DNA of 64,000 bases, from NCBI RefSeq assembly GCF_002902945.1, contig NZ_CP026101.1, positions 62,001-126,000 of the forward strand, in the 5' to 3' direction. Under the pieces are notes generated by a model. The model searched no databases. It was not told where the DNA came from and saw only the letters and a list, made by a program, of their open reading frames with translations. This DNA comes from Paraburkholderia caribensis. Its GTDB lineage: Bacteria; Pseudomonadota; Gammaproteobacteria; Burkholderiales; Burkholderiaceae. This document shows, one piece after another, positions 26,218 through 35,801 of this stretch. Made by a program: the position numbers and the translations under genes. Numbering within the stretch: the first letter of the stretch is position 1; each line of letters starts with the position of its first letter.

Positions 26218-27500
26218 TCTTGTGCCTTTGCAGTCTGCTCGCTTTGCGGCGACGACGAGCCGCTAGAGGTACCCGAAGCGCCTGAAGCGCCTGAAGCACC
26301 CGCCGCGCCGCTCGCTTTCGGATGCACGATGCGCACCGCAGCGCCATCGACGATCGAATCCTGCGGATTCAGAATCACCTGCTCGTCGCCCGTCAGCCCG
26401 GAGGCGATGGCGACGCGCGTGCCGTAGTCGGTGCCGAGCGATACCTTGACGAGCTTCACGCGTTGCTGCGCATCGACGGTGGCGACTTTCACGCCGTCCG
26501 GACGGAACAGGAAAGCGTTACCCGGCAGCGTGTACGGCGCGGCCGCCTGCGACTTCAGCGCGAAATGCACTTGCGCATAAGCGCCCGGCAGCAGATCTCC
26601 GTTGCGGTTGTCGACGTCGACTTCGACGAGCATCGTGCGTTGCTGTTGATCGACGGCGCCCGACGTGCGCGCGACCGTCCCCGGATAGTGCTTGGCCGGC
26701 GTTTCGGTGAGCGTCAGAAACGCGGTCTGCTGCGCCTTCACTTCCTGCGCGTAAGCCTGCGGCACGTTGACGTAGACGCGCAGCCGGTCGGCCTGAGCGA
26801 GATGGAACAGTTCCTTCGCCGGGCCGCCGGAGCTGCCCGCGTCGATCAACGCGCCGACGTCGACGTTGCGCGCGGTCACGATGCCGTCGAACGGTGCGTA
26901 GACCTTCTGGAACGACTGCATCTTTTCGAGCCGCGCGACGTTGAAGCGTGCCGCGTCGAGCGTGCCTTTCTTTGCGAGCATGTCGCCGACCTTTTCGTCG
27001 GTTTCCTGCTTCGAGACGGAATTGCTGCGAAGCATTTCCGACCAGCGGTCAGCGGTGCTTTTGGCGAGTGCGTAGGTCGCTTGTGCGTTGGCGAGATCGG
27101 CGCTCGCCGCCTTCAGCTGGTCGTCGACTTCGGGCGTGTCGATTTCGGCGAGCAGTTGCCCTGCCTTCACGTGTGCGCCGATATCCGCGTACCACTTCTT
27201 CACATAGCCGTTGGTGCGCGCGTAGATCGGCGTATCGAGAAACGCCTGCACGTTGCCGGGCAGCACGAGATCGAGCGCGGCCGCGGATTTTTTCGGCTTG
27301 ATCACTTCCACGGCGAGTTGCGCAGAATGCTGCGCGTCGCGTTCAAGTGCCGCGTGCGCTTCGTGACGCGACCAGATACCCTGCGCGGCGAGCGCCAGCA
27401 CGACGAGCGCTGCACCGATCACGATCCAGCGCGAACGTTTCGATGAGCTGCGCGGGCCTTCCCCGTGCGGCGCGGACTCATCAGGACGATTCCCTTCCAT
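26214..27500 (-). CDS. RND efflux periplasmic adaptor (membrane fusion protein)
   Basis: A 428-aa adaptor with an N-terminal membrane anchor (about residues 24-43). It has the lipoyl halves TPIYARTNGYVKKWYADIGAHVKAGQLLAEIDTPEVD and VYAPFDGIVTARNVDVGALI, an alpha-helical hairpin between them, and a beta-barrel. The C-terminus is a Gly/Ala/Ser-rich linker that is probably unstructured. It lies between the pump gene (60 bp upstream) and the channel gene (overlapping). Confidence 0.93.
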   Translation of the reverse strand: MEGNRPDESAPHGEGPRSSSKRSRWIVIGAALVVLALAAQGIWSRHEAHAALERDAQHSAQLAVEVIKPKKSAAALDLVLPGNVQAFLDTPIYARTNGYVKKWYADIGAHVKAGQLLAEIDTPEVDDQLKAASADLANAQATYALAKSTADRWSEMLRSNSVSKQETDEKVGDMLAKKGTLDAARFNVARLEKMQSFQKVYAPFDGIVTARNVDVGALIDAGSSGGPAKELFHLAQADRLRVYVNVPQAYAQEVKAQQTAFLTLTETPAKHYPGTVARTSGAVDQQQRTMLVEVDVDNRNGDLLPGAYAQVHFALKSQAAAPYTLPGNAFLFRPDGVKVATVDAQQRVKLVKVSLGTDYGTRVAIASGLTGDEQVILNPQDSIVDGAAVRIVHPKASGAAGASGASGASGTSSGSSSPQSEQTAKAQE

Positions 27501-27559
27501 CGGAACTCCAGATACTGTGCTTGCGCATCGTTGTTATGACCGTGGCCACGTCGGCCACC

Positions 27560-30500
27560 TTATTGCGGCTTCTGGACCACATGCGCGGCAGCGCGTGCGC
27601 GTCTTCCAGACAGCCGTCGATAGATCATCGAAAACACCACGGGCACGAACACCAGCGTCGCAACTGTGCCGATGGTCAACCCGCCGATCACCGCGCGCCC
27701 GAGCGGCGCATTCTGCTCGCCGCCTTCGCCGAGGCCGATGGCCATCGGCACCATGCCGATCACCATCGCGAGCGCCGTCATCAGCACGGGGCGAAAGCGC
27801 GTGAAGCCCGCTTCGATCGCGGCGCGCGTCGCATCGCCATGTTCGAGCAACTGCTCGCGCGCGAAGCTGACGACGAGAATCGAGTTCGCCGTCGCGATGC
27901 CGATACACATGATCGCGCCCGTCAACGCCGGAATGGACAGCGTGGTATGCGTGAGAAACAGCATCCACACGATACCCGCCAGCGCGCCCGGCAAACCCGT
28001 GATGATGATGAACGGATCGAGCCACGACTGAAAATTCACGACGATCAGCAGATACACCAGCACGATCGCAAACACGAGGCCGGTGAACAGGCCCGAGAAC
28101 GAGTCGTTCATCGTCTGCACCTGGCCGCGCAATTCGATCGACGAGCCCTTCGGCAATTGTGCCTTGGTGTCGGCGATGATCTTCTGGATATCGTCCGAGA
28201 CGGCGCCGAGATCGCGGCCGTCGGCGGTGCCGTAGATATCGATAGTGGTCTGCGCGTTGTAGTGCGTGAGCACGGCGTTGCCTGCTTCGCGCCGCATCGT
28301 CGACAGCGCGCCGAGAATGTTGGTGTGGCCGTTCGCGTTCAGCGGGATGTTCGCGAGCGATTGCAGCGAATCGATCGTGTATTGCGGCGCTTCCGTTATC
28401 ACGTTGTAACTGACGCCATTGCGGGGATTGAGCCAGAACGTCGGCGTGGTCTGCTGGCTGCCGGACAGCGTGATCAGCAGATTGCTCGCCACGTCCTTCT
28501 GCGTGAAGCCCGCCTGTTGCGCGCGCGTGCGATCGACATCGACGAAGATGCGCGGCAGATCGGAAGGCTGCTGGATGCGCGCATCTGCAAAGCCCGGTAT
28601 CGCGCGCAGTTTGTCGAGCAGCGTCGCGGCGAACGCGCGATTGCCCGGCACGTCGCGCCCCACGATCTGAACGTCGATCGGCGACGGCATGCCGAAGTTC
28701 AGCGTCTGACTGACGATATCCGCAGGAAGGAATGCGAACTGCACGCCTGGGAATTCGTCGGTCAGCGTGCGGCGCAATGTGCGCACGTACTCGGCTGTGG
28801 GCTTGTGATCGGGGTTCAGGCTGATCAGGATGTCGGCATCCGAGGTGCCGATCGTGCCCGTCGCGCTGTAGGACAGGTTGATGCCCGATACGGGCAGGCC
28901 GATGTTGTCGATGATCGAATGCAGTTCGCCGCGCGGAATCAGCTCGCGGATGCGCGCATCGACGCGATCGGTGACGACAGCCGTTTCTTCGACACGCATG
29001 CCCGTCTTTGCGCGCAGATGCAGCGCGATCGTGCCGGCATCGACGGCAGGAAAGAAGTCGCGGCCAAGGAACGGCATCAGCAGCAGCGACAGCAGACAGC
29101 ACGCGAGAAAGCCCGTCACGAAGATGCCGGGCCGCGCAACGCGCGCCACGAGAAACGCGCGATAACGCCCGCGCACATTCGCAAAGCCGCGCTCGAACGC
29201 GAGGTGCACGCGCATGAACGGGTTGCGCGTTTCATGCGAATGATGGAAGTCGGCGGGACGATGGTGATGGCGCAGCAGATACTTCGCCAGCGTCGGCACC
29301 AGCGTTCTCGAGAAGAAGTACGAAGCCAGCATGGCAAACACGACGGCTTCGGCGAGGGGAATGAACAGATAGTGCGCGACGCCCGTCAGCAGGAACATCG
29401 GCACGAACACGATACAGATCGACAGCGTGGAAACCAGTGTTGGAATCGCGATCTGATGCGCGCCGTCGAGAATCGCCTGTTCGAGGTTCTTGCCCTGTTC
29501 GAGCTGATGACTGATGTTCTCGATCGCGACCGTCGCGTCGTCGACCAGAATACCGACGGCGAGCGCCAGCCCGCCCAGGGTCATGATGTTGATCGTTTCG
29601 CCGAGCGCGGACAGCGCGATGATCGACGTGATCATCGACAGCGGAATCGACACCGCAATGATCAGCGTTGCGCGCCAGTTGCCGAGGAACAGCAGAATCA
29701 TCAGGCCCGTCAGGCACGCGGCGATCAGTGCTTCGCGCAGCACGCCTTGCACGGAAGCGCGCACGAACAGCGACTGGTCCGCGACGGGATCGATGTTCAG
29801 CGACTCCGGCACGAGATTGCGCAGCGCCGGCATCATGGTCTTGATGCGATCGACGATCTCCAGCGTGGACGTATTGCCGCTTTTGTTGATGGTCAACAGC
29901 GATGCGCGCTGGCCGTCCACGCGCACGATGTTGGTCTGCGGCTGATAACCGTCGCGCACATGCGCGACGTCGCGAATGTAGATGGTGCCGTTCGGCCCCG
30001 ATTTGATGGGAATGTTGTTCAGGCCTGCGAGCGAATCGGGGCTCGCATTCATCTGCACCGAGTATTCCGTCGAGCCGATTTTCGCGGTGCCCGTCGGCAC
30101 GATCAGGTTCTGTGCGGTGATCGAATTCACCACATCCATCGGCGACAGATTGCGCTCCTGCAGCTTGCGCGAATCGATATCGACCATGATCTGACGCTGC
30201 TTGCCACCGTACGGCAGCGGCGCCGACGCGCCCGGTACGGTCGCGAGCTGCGTCTTCAGGAAGTTATTACCGTAGTCGAACAGTTCCTGTTCGGTGAGCG
30301 ACGGCGACGACAGCGACAGCCGCAGGATCGGCACCGTGGACGCGTTGTAGCGCAGTATGTTCGGCGGCGTGATGCCGGGCGGCAGCGAGCGCAGCTGCGT
30401 TTGCGACAGCGCCGTGACTTGTGCGAGCGCTTCGTTGATGTTCGCGTGCGGCTGGAAGAAAATCTTGACGACGGCGATGCCGTTCAGCGAAGTCGATTCG

Positions 30501-30739
30501 ACGTGCTCGATATCGTTCACCGCGACGGATAGCCCCCGCTCGTAGTTCAGCACGATGCGCTTTTCCATCTCGTCGGCAGGCAGGCCGTTGTACGTCCAGA
30601 TCACCGACAGCACGGGAATGTCGATGTTCGGGAAGATGTCGGTAGGCGTGCGCAGGATCGTCAGCGGGCCGATGATCAGCAGCAGCGCGAGCACGACAAA
30701 CGTATAGGGGCGCCGCAGCGCGAGACGAACGATCCACAT
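27560..30739 (-). CDS. RND efflux inner membrane permease (AcrB/MexF superfamily)
   Basis: A 1059-aa proton-driven pump starting MWIVRLALRRPYTFVVLAL, with 12 membrane helices and two large periplasmic loops. Visible signatures include TDIFPNIDIPVLSVIWTYNG, GILVDDATVAIENI with the proton-relay acidic residues, and PVLMTALAMVIGMVPMAIG in the second half. An upstream in-frame start at 30796 would add 19 polar residues before the first helix. It is first in the efflux operon. No regulator gene is adjacent, and substrates cannot be told from sequence. It resembles the metal/multidrug-intermediate group lacking typical AcrB porter motifs. Confidence 0.94.
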   Translation of the reverse strand: MWIVRLALRRPYTFVVLALLLIIGPLTILRTPTDIFPNIDIPVLSVIWTYNGLPADEMEKRIVLNYERGLSVAVNDIEHVESTSLNGIAVVKIFFQPHANINEALAQVTALSQTQLRSLPPGITPPNILRYNASTVPILRLSLSSPSLTEQELFDYGNNFLKTQLATVPGASAPLPYGGKQRQIMVDIDSRKLQERNLSPMDVVNSITAQNLIVPTGTAKIGSTEYSVQMNASPDSLAGLNNIPIKSGPNGTIYIRDVAHVRDGYQPQTNIVRVDGQRASLLTINKSGNTSTLEIVDRIKTMMPALRNLVPESLNIDPVADQSLFVRASVQGVLREALIAACLTGLMILLFLGNWRATLIIAVSIPLSMITSIIALSALGETINIMTLGGLALAVGILVDDATVAIENISHQLEQGKNLEQAILDGAHQIAIPTLVSTLSICIVFVPMFLLTGVAHYLFIPLAEAVVFAMLASYFFSRTLVPTLAKYLLRHHHRPADFHHSHETRNPFMRVHLAFERGFANVRGRYRAFLVARVARPGIFVTGFLACCLLSLLLMPFLGRDFFPAVDAGTIALHLRAKTGMRVEETAVVTDRVDARIRELIPRGELHSIIDNIGLPVSGINLSYSATGTIGTSDADILISLNPDHKPTAEYVRTLRRTLTDEFPGVQFAFLPADIVSQTLNFGMPSPIDVQIVGRDVPGNRAFAATLLDKLRAIPGFADARIQQPSDLPRIFVDVDRTRAQQAGFTQKDVASNLLITLSGSQQTTPTFWLNPRNGVSYNVITEAPQYTIDSLQSLANIPLNANGHTNILGALSTMRREAGNAVLTHYNAQTTIDIYGTADGRDLGAVSDDIQKIIADTKAQLPKGSSIELRGQVQTMNDSFSGLFTGLVFAIVLVYLLIVVNFQSWLDPFIIITGLPGALAGIVWMLFLTHTTLSIPALTGAIMCIGIATANSILVVSFAREQLLEHGDATRAAIEAGFTRFRPVLMTALAMVIGMVPMAIGLGEGGEQNAPLGRAVIGGLTIGTVATLVFVPVVFSMIYRRLSGRRARAAAHVVQKPQ

Positions 30740-31179
30740 GAACGGGGCGGTCCGGTGAGGGCGGGAGCCGCTGCTTCTGGCGGCAGCGAGCAGCATTGCG
30801 CGAGGCGCCCAGGCCGGGCGTGCGCGAGAGGAATATAGCGCGTATCGTAGCTTACATCGACATTTTTGAGACGACCGCGCGGTCCGGTTTATGATGAGCC
30901 TGTTACGGGTCGTTACAGTCAGGGTTTCGTAAGTCGAATTGACCGGACGGATACCTCACCAGGACTTACTTTTTACTTTGCCAAAGCGCCCAAAAGGGCA
31001 ACAATGGGGCTGAGGGGTTCGCATTGGCCGATGTGTGCCGGAAGGGATGCGAGTCGATCCTGGCCCCTGGTTTTCGATTCAGGTGCGCACGCAACCATCC
31101 GGATGTCGCGGCGCTTTTATCATCACGTTGACCGGCGCAGTCCCAAACAAGCCGGCAATTGGGAGAACGGGGAAACATC
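30740..31179. other. Divergent intergenic region between RND operon and small ORF
   Basis: About 440 bp with no credible gene. It should carry the promoter of the efflux operon on the minus strand and that of the small plus-strand gene. No clear palindromic operator for a TetR or MarR regulator was found; a minor hairpin GCGCCC-AAAA-GGGC lies near 30986. Confidence 0.45.
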
Positions 31180-31392
31180 ATGCAAGTCGGTTCTATTGTT
31201 CGATCCGTGCATATCGCCGTGCCGCAAGGTGCGCGCGGGATCGTGATGCGCATTCTCGGCGACATGGCGATGGTGGCGTGGTACGCCGGCGAGCCGGGGA
31301 CGTCGAAGATACTGAACACGGAACCCTTTTTCCTCGAAGATCTGATCGACACGGGCGAATTCGTCCGCCCCGCTGGCGCGCAAATACATTGA
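31180..31392 (+). CDS. Small conserved-looking protein, unknown function
   Basis: A 70-aa protein starting MQVGSIVRSVHIAVPQGARGIVMRILGDMAMVAWY. GGGGAA lies a few bases upstream. The alternating hydrophobic pattern suggests a small beta-barrel (SH3- or KOW-like), as in modules that regulate or bind nucleic acid; this is inference. It precedes srkA by 116 bp on the same strand. Confidence 0.6.
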   Translation: MQVGSIVRSVHIAVPQGARGIVMRILGDMAMVAWYAGEPGTSKILNTEPFFLEDLIDTGEFVRPAGAQIH

Positions 31393-31508
31393 TCGCGGTT
31401 GTCTTGCCTGCTGTCGTGATTGACGGGATGCGGCGCCGCTGAGCGGTCGACGCATCCCGAGTGACACTGACGCTCGTTTTTGCGCGCGGCACGGCGCACA
31501 ATGCGGGC

Positions 31509-32540
31509 ATGAACGAAGACACTCCCGAGATTCCCACCCCGCAGAACGGCCATGCCGTTCCCTTTGCCCGCCTTACGCCGGAAGTCGTGCTGGATGCGCT
31601 CGATAGCGTGCTGGACACGGTAGGCGTGCGCACGGACGGGCGCATGCTGCCGCTCAACAGTTACGAGAATCGCGTGTATCAGGTCGGCGTCGAAGACGGG
31701 CCGCCCGTTGTCGCGAAGTTCTACCGGCCGCAGCGCTGGACCGGCGAAGCGATTCTCGAAGAGCATGCCTTCGTCGCGGAACTGTGCGAGCGGGAGATTC
31801 CCGCCGTGCCGGCGCGCACGCTCGACGGCCGAACGCTGCACACATTCGACGGCTTCCGCTTTTCCATCTTCGAGCGGCGCGGCGGCCGTGCGCCCGATCT
31901 CGACCGCAAGGACACGCTCGAATGGCTCGGGCGGTTTATCGGGCGCATTCATGCCGTTGGGCAAACGGTGAACTACACGGCGCGTCCGACGCTCGACATC
32001 CATACCTTCGGCTACGAGCCGCGCGACTATCTGCTCTCGCAAAGCTTCGTGCCCGCCGACGTGCGCGTCGCGTGGGAAGCCGTTGTCAACATGGCGCTCG
32101 AAGGCGTCGAGCAGGCCTTCGAACGCGCGGGTGACGTGCGCCAGTTGCGCATGCACGGCGACTGTCATCCGAGCAATGTGCTGTGGACCGACGCCGGCCC
32201 GCATTTCGTCGATTTCGACGACAGCCGCATGGGCCCCGCCATTCAGGACCTGTGGCTGCTGCTTCCGGGCGAGCGCAACGAGGCGTCGCGCGCGTTGACG
32301 GATCTGCTCGCGGGCTATGAGGACTTCTGCGACTTCGATCAGCGCGAACTGCATCTGATCGAAGCGTTGCGGACCTTGCGGCTGATTCACTACTCGGCGT
32401 GGCTCGCGCGTCGTTGGGACGATCCGGCGTTTCCCGTCGCATTCCCCTGGTTCAACACGCAGCGCTATTGGGAAGACCGTATCCTCGAGTTGCGCGAGCA
32501 GATCGGTGCGATGCAGGAAGGGCCGCTCTGGCCGGTGTGA
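31509..32540 (+). CDS. srkA: Stress response kinase A (SrkA/YihE)
   Basis: A 343-aa eukaryotic-like Ser/Thr kinase of the aminoglycoside phosphotransferase fold. Catalytic loop HGDCHPSNVLW (His216 to Trp226) and metal-binding VDFDDSRMGPA (Asp235-Asp238) are intact; the N-lobe VVAKFYRPQRW carries Lys70. SrkA protects against programmed death under oxidative and envelope stress in E. coli, where it is paired with dsbA; no dsbA is next to it here. The start at 31509 (MNEDTPEI) gives the usual length. Confidence 0.9.
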   Translation: MNEDTPEIPTPQNGHAVPFARLTPEVVLDALDSVLDTVGVRTDGRMLPLNSYENRVYQVGVEDGPPVVAKFYRPQRWTGEAILEEHAFVAELCEREIPAVPARTLDGRTLHTFDGFRFSIFERRGGRAPDLDRKDTLEWLGRFIGRIHAVGQTVNYTARPTLDIHTFGYEPRDYLLSQSFVPADVRVAWEAVVNMALEGVEQAFERAGDVRQLRMHGDCHPSNVLWTDAGPHFVDFDDSRMGPAIQDLWLLLPGERNEASRALTDLLAGYEDFCDFDQRELHLIEALRTLRLIHYSAWLARRWDDPAFPVAFPWFNTQRYWEDRILELREQIGAMQEGPLWPV

Positions 32541-32563
32541 TGCTTGCGCGTGTGGGGCGATCG

Positions 32564-34561
32564 TCAGTCGGCGGATTGAACGCGGACCGGCGATCCGGCG
32601 ATCACACGCGGTGGCGCCGAGAGCGTCGCGGACGCGCCGCGTGCCGCATCCGCAAGCGTCGAGCGCACGATCACTTGCGCGCGCACGTCGCGGCCAATCG
32701 TTTCGATGCCCGCGCGCATCTGCGTGAAATCTTCAGGCGAGCAGACTTCGCTGGCGAAACGCGTGGTCCCGTCACGCGTCACCGTGATGACATTCGTGCT
32801 CGCGTCATACGAATACGTCGAGCGGTAGTCGATGAAAAGGTTTCGCGCGGCCATCGCTTCCGGCACATCGAGCACGCGAAAATTTGCGGGCAGCGCAATC
32901 TGCGTGCGCTCGTGCAACTCGACATTGCGGCACACGAAAGGCTGCGTGCGCTGCCGTTCGCCGAGCCAGTAGCGCGCGTCCGACTGAAATCCGCCGACGA
33001 AGCTCGTGAGCGCCGGAATCGACGCGGCCGTGCCAGGCACGACGAAGTCTTCAAGTTTGCCTTTCATCGTGAGCGACAGGGGGCCGTCCGTCGCGTTGAG
33101 GTTGCTGGTCGACAGCGTTGCCGTTCCCGAGAGGTTCACGAAGCGCAGTTCCGCCTGCAGCGACTCTTCGCGCTGCGCGGGCGTTTGCATGCGCAGCAGC
33201 GCGCGGCCCTGCTCGGCGGCCCAACCCGCGGATTCCAGCCGGTAGACGAAGGTCGCGGAGCCATCGCGCGCGACGTTGATCGACAGATCGGTGGTGCGCG
33301 ACATCGTGGCCGTCGACGGTGTGCGCGACAGCACGCCGTCGTTGACGAGCACGACGGGGCGGTTCATGTCGGTCGACGGCAGATAGCCGAACTCGACGTT
33401 CGGCGCGGTCGAATCGGCGTATAGCTGAAGTTCGGGCAGCCACGTGATCACGTGATTCAACACGCCGTAGCCGGGCACGTCGGGCAGCGTGTAGATCGTG
33501 CCGCTACTGATCAGCGCCGGTTCGTTGCGAATGCCGACGGCGTCGAGCAGCGCGCCATACAGCGCGACGTGGTCCTTGCAGTCGCCATAGCGCAGTGTGA
33601 GGATATCGGTCGCGCGATGCGGCACGACCGCACCGCGTCCAATGTTGACGGCGACATAGCGCACGTTCTTGCGCACCCAGTCATAGAGCGTCCCGGCTTT
33701 GGCACGCGGCGTCGGATCGCCGGCAGTGAGTGAGCGGGCCAGTCCGACGATCGCCGGGTCGTTGACGCTCGCATCGACGGCCGATTCGCGGTACTTCGCG
33801 GCGAACGCGGCGTAGTCGGGAAACGTCGAGACCATTAGCCGGTCGCCATAGCTCACATACGCAATCGATCCATATTCGAGCCGCGCGAAATGCGCCTTGT
33901 CGTAGCGGAACTCATAACGCGTGCGGCCGTTTTTCGTCGACGGCGGTAGCGCGACGAAGCCGCGTGCATCGGCGTAAAGCGGCTTGCCGGCGGGCAGGTC
34001 GTAGACGAGGCGGAAGTGATGGGTCGGTGCGAGATCGGGCGGCGTGAAGTCGCTGAAATGGCCCGGCACGATCGGCTGCATCTGCGTCTTCCGATACTTC
34101 AGGTGCACGCGCGCACCCGGTTCGACGGCGGGAAACACGATCACCTTTTCGAGGATGTCCTGAAACATCGGCGCGTCGAACGAACGCGCTTCCTGCACGT
34201 CGCGAATCTGCTCGGGGCGCACGTCGTGGCGTTTGCCGTCGGCGGATGTCGTATACGCCTCCAGAATGTCGACGCTCGCCATGTTGCGGTTGAACCAGAT
34301 GTAGTACTGCGCGACGCGCGCGACGCCCGCTTCGTTGTTCACACGCAGCGTCATTTCGTCGATCTTCGTGTAGGAGCCATCGGCGTTCACCGTGAAGGTC
34401 TGCGTTTCGCGTTCGTTCGTGTATGGCTCGATGGGCGCGGCCGTTGCGGCGTTCGGTGTCGTCAGGCCCGGGTTGTCAGCCGGTTGGTCGGCAGCGCGGG
34501 CTGCGCCTGTGCAGAAGGCGCAACAGGCCATCGCGATACGGAAGATCGTGAAAAGGCGCAT
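32564..34561 (-). CDS. Secreted DUF3857 and transglutaminase-like protein
   Basis: A 665-aa protein with an N-terminal signal peptide (about residues 1-23, MRLFTIFRIAMACCAFCTGAARA). Residues ~50-220 form a DUF3857 domain. A transglutaminase-like fold follows with catalytic Cys328 in TLRYGDCKDHVALYGAL and the downstream His in YGVLNHVITWLPELQLYADST. The C-terminal third is beta-rich. Predicted periplasmic or outer-membrane associated. Substrate and role are unknown. It is transcribed away from the PepSY gene. Confidence 0.88.
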   Translation of the reverse strand: MRLFTIFRIAMACCAFCTGAARAADQPADNPGLTTPNAATAAPIEPYTNERETQTFTVNADGSYTKIDEMTLRVNNEAGVARVAQYYIWFNRNMASVDILEAYTTSADGKRHDVRPEQIRDVQEARSFDAPMFQDILEKVIVFPAVEPGARVHLKYRKTQMQPIVPGHFSDFTPPDLAPTHHFRLVYDLPAGKPLYADARGFVALPPSTKNGRTRYEFRYDKAHFARLEYGSIAYVSYGDRLMVSTFPDYAAFAAKYRESAVDASVNDPAIVGLARSLTAGDPTPRAKAGTLYDWVRKNVRYVAVNIGRGAVVPHRATDILTLRYGDCKDHVALYGALLDAVGIRNEPALISSGTIYTLPDVPGYGVLNHVITWLPELQLYADSTAPNVEFGYLPSTDMNRPVVLVNDGVLSRTPSTATMSRTTDLSINVARDGSATFVYRLESAGWAAEQGRALLRMQTPAQREESLQAELRFVNLSGTATLSTSNLNATDGPLSLTMKGKLEDFVVPGTAASIPALTSFVGGFQSDARYWLGERQRTQPFVCRNVELHERTQIALPANFRVLDVPEAMAARNLFIDYRSTYSYDASTNVITVTRDGTTRFASEVCSPEDFTQMRAGIETIGRDVRAQVIVRSTLADAARGASATLSAPPRVIAGSPVRVQSAD

Positions 34562-34715
34562 GGGGAATCAGGCGTCCGAAGGAATTGGTCTAGTTCTGTC
34601 GCATCTCACACTTCAAAATCACACGGCATTTGTGTCAAGCGGGCAAACCGCACACAACGGCATCTTTTTCCGGACGCCGGGCCGAGCCGTCGGGATTGAA
34701 AGAAATCACATTCTA

Positions 34716-34734
34716 TGTAATGATAGTCATTCTC
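34716..34734 (+). promoter_or_regulatory. Fur box
   Basis: The 19-bp word TGTAATGATAGTCATTCTC matches 15 of 19 positions of the Fur consensus GATAATGATAATCATTATC. It lies upstream of the PepSY gene at 35010 and about 155 bp from the divergent DUF3857 start, so either gene could be iron-repressed. Confidence 0.7.
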
Positions 34735-34775
34735 ATCTGAAGGGCGTCGCCAGCGATTTGTCGTCTTCTCCTCTG

Positions 34776-34818
34776 TCGACCAGAGTTAGTGCTTTAGCGC
34801 TTGTCTCTGGTCCCATGC
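34776..34818 (+). repeat. Small palindromic repeat, copy 3
   Basis: Outer stem GACCAGAG/CTCTGGTC is perfect (8 bp). The inner stem is AGTGC-TTTA-GCGCT, with a G-T pair. It is flanked by TCGACC at the left and CCCATGC at the right. It lies between the Fur box and the PepSY gene, inside the likely leader. Confidence 0.75.
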
Positions 34819-34885
34819 GAGGAACGTGCTGAGACAGGCCAGCCAGCTCTTCGATGACCATCCTGCTTTTGCCTGGATGCCGTAG

Positions 34886-34943
34886 CTGCCGCCTGTCTTG
34901 CGGCAGGCGAGCTTCGGACATCCGTCGTTCCGCTCCGAACGAC
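34886..34943 (+). other. Two hairpins in the leader of the PepSY gene
   Basis: CTGCCGC (34886-34892) pairs with GCGGCAG (34900-34906), and GTCGTTC (34924-34930) pairs with GAACGAC (34937-34943). Neither is followed by a T-run. They may shape the long leader. Confidence 0.35.
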
Positions 34944-35009
34944 ATTTCCAGTTTCCATTCCAACGTTGCCGCACGTCGGCAGCGCACGACCCGCTTTGCC
35001 AGGAACACG

Positions 35010-35732
35010 ATGAACGCGCCCGAATCGATCGAACTGAAGCCTGTCGCCCGCGCGGGCGGGATGTCCGCCGCCGTCCAGCAGCTGGACGCGGACGAACTGG
35101 CCGCGCGGCGTCAGCGCTCGCGGCGCGCGAATTTCATCAAGTGGCTGCGCAAGGTGCACGGCTGGGTCGGGCTATGGGGCGCCGTGCTCGGGCTGCTGTT
35201 TGGTGTGACGGGCTTTCTGCTGAATCACCGCGCGGGACCGCTGAAGGTGTCGTCAGGCGAGCCACAGGTCGAGCAGTTGCAAATCGCGTTGCCGCAGAAG
35301 GGTTTCAAGTCGCCCGGCGAGATGGCGCACTGGCTGAAGGATGAACTGCATATCGACGGCAAGCCGGGCAGGGCGCGGCGCGAGCCCGCGCACCCGGTGG
35401 CATGGGGCGATCAAAGCGCCGTACAGCCGGAGTTCTGGCAGATCGGGATCGCCGCGCCGGGGCAGAACGTGCAGGCCGAGTATTGGGTGGGCAACAGCTT
35501 CGTGTCGGTGAAGCGCACACAAAACTCGTTTCTCGGCACGATGAACAACCTGCATAAGGGCGTTGGCTTGAGCGTCGGCTGGGTGCTGTTGATCGATACG
35601 ATCGCGGGCAGTCTGATTCTGCTTTCGCTGACGGGCGTGCTGCTATGGACGGAACTCAACAAGCGACGGACCGTGGGTGTGGTGCTGGTTGGCGGGTCGA
35701 TTGTGGCGGCGGTGGTGTGTGGGGTGATGTGA
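35010..35732 (+). CDS. PepSY-associated transmembrane protein
   Basis: A 240-aa inner-membrane protein. After a basic N-terminal tail, RKVHGWVGLWGAVLGLLFGVTGFLLNHR (residues ~44-73) is the PepSY_TM signature first helix. A periplasmic domain follows, then a helix pair (about 190-235) with NNLHKGVGLSVGWVLLIDTIAGSLILLSLTGVLLW. Such proteins are linked to iron/siderophore uptake, fitting the Fur box upstream. A longer frame from 34854 exists, but the ATG at 35010 sits at the start of the conserved part. Confidence 0.85.
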   Translation: MNAPESIELKPVARAGGMSAAVQQLDADELAARRQRSRRANFIKWLRKVHGWVGLWGAVLGLLFGVTGFLLNHRAGPLKVSSGEPQVEQLQIALPQKGFKSPGEMAHWLKDELHIDGKPGRARREPAHPVAWGDQSAVQPEFWQIGIAAPGQNVQAEYWVGNSFVSVKRTQNSFLGTMNNLHKGVGLSVGWVLLIDTIAGSLILLSLTGVLLWTELNKRRTVGVVLVGGSIVAAVVCGVM

Positions 35733-35754
35733 ACTGGTCGACAGAATCGGGGAA

Positions 35755-35788
35755 TTCGAACGCGAACCGTGCCTGAGTCGCGTTCGAA
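35755..35788. terminator. Hairpin between convergent PepSY and xdhC genes
   Basis: TTCGAACGCG (35755-35764) pairs perfectly with CGCGTTCGAA (35779-35788) across a 14-nt loop, in the 69-bp gap between two stop codons. There is no T-run on either side, so it may be a weak bidirectional terminator or a 3'-end stabiliser. Confidence 0.42.
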
Positions 35789-35801
35789 CCCAGATGAAAA
35801 G

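Noticed and set aside
27347..30532. A 1061-codon plus-strand open frame
   Set aside because: It is antisense to the RND pump and adaptor genes, is Arg/Gln/His-rich and has no domain. It reflects the GC-rich codon use of the true genes.
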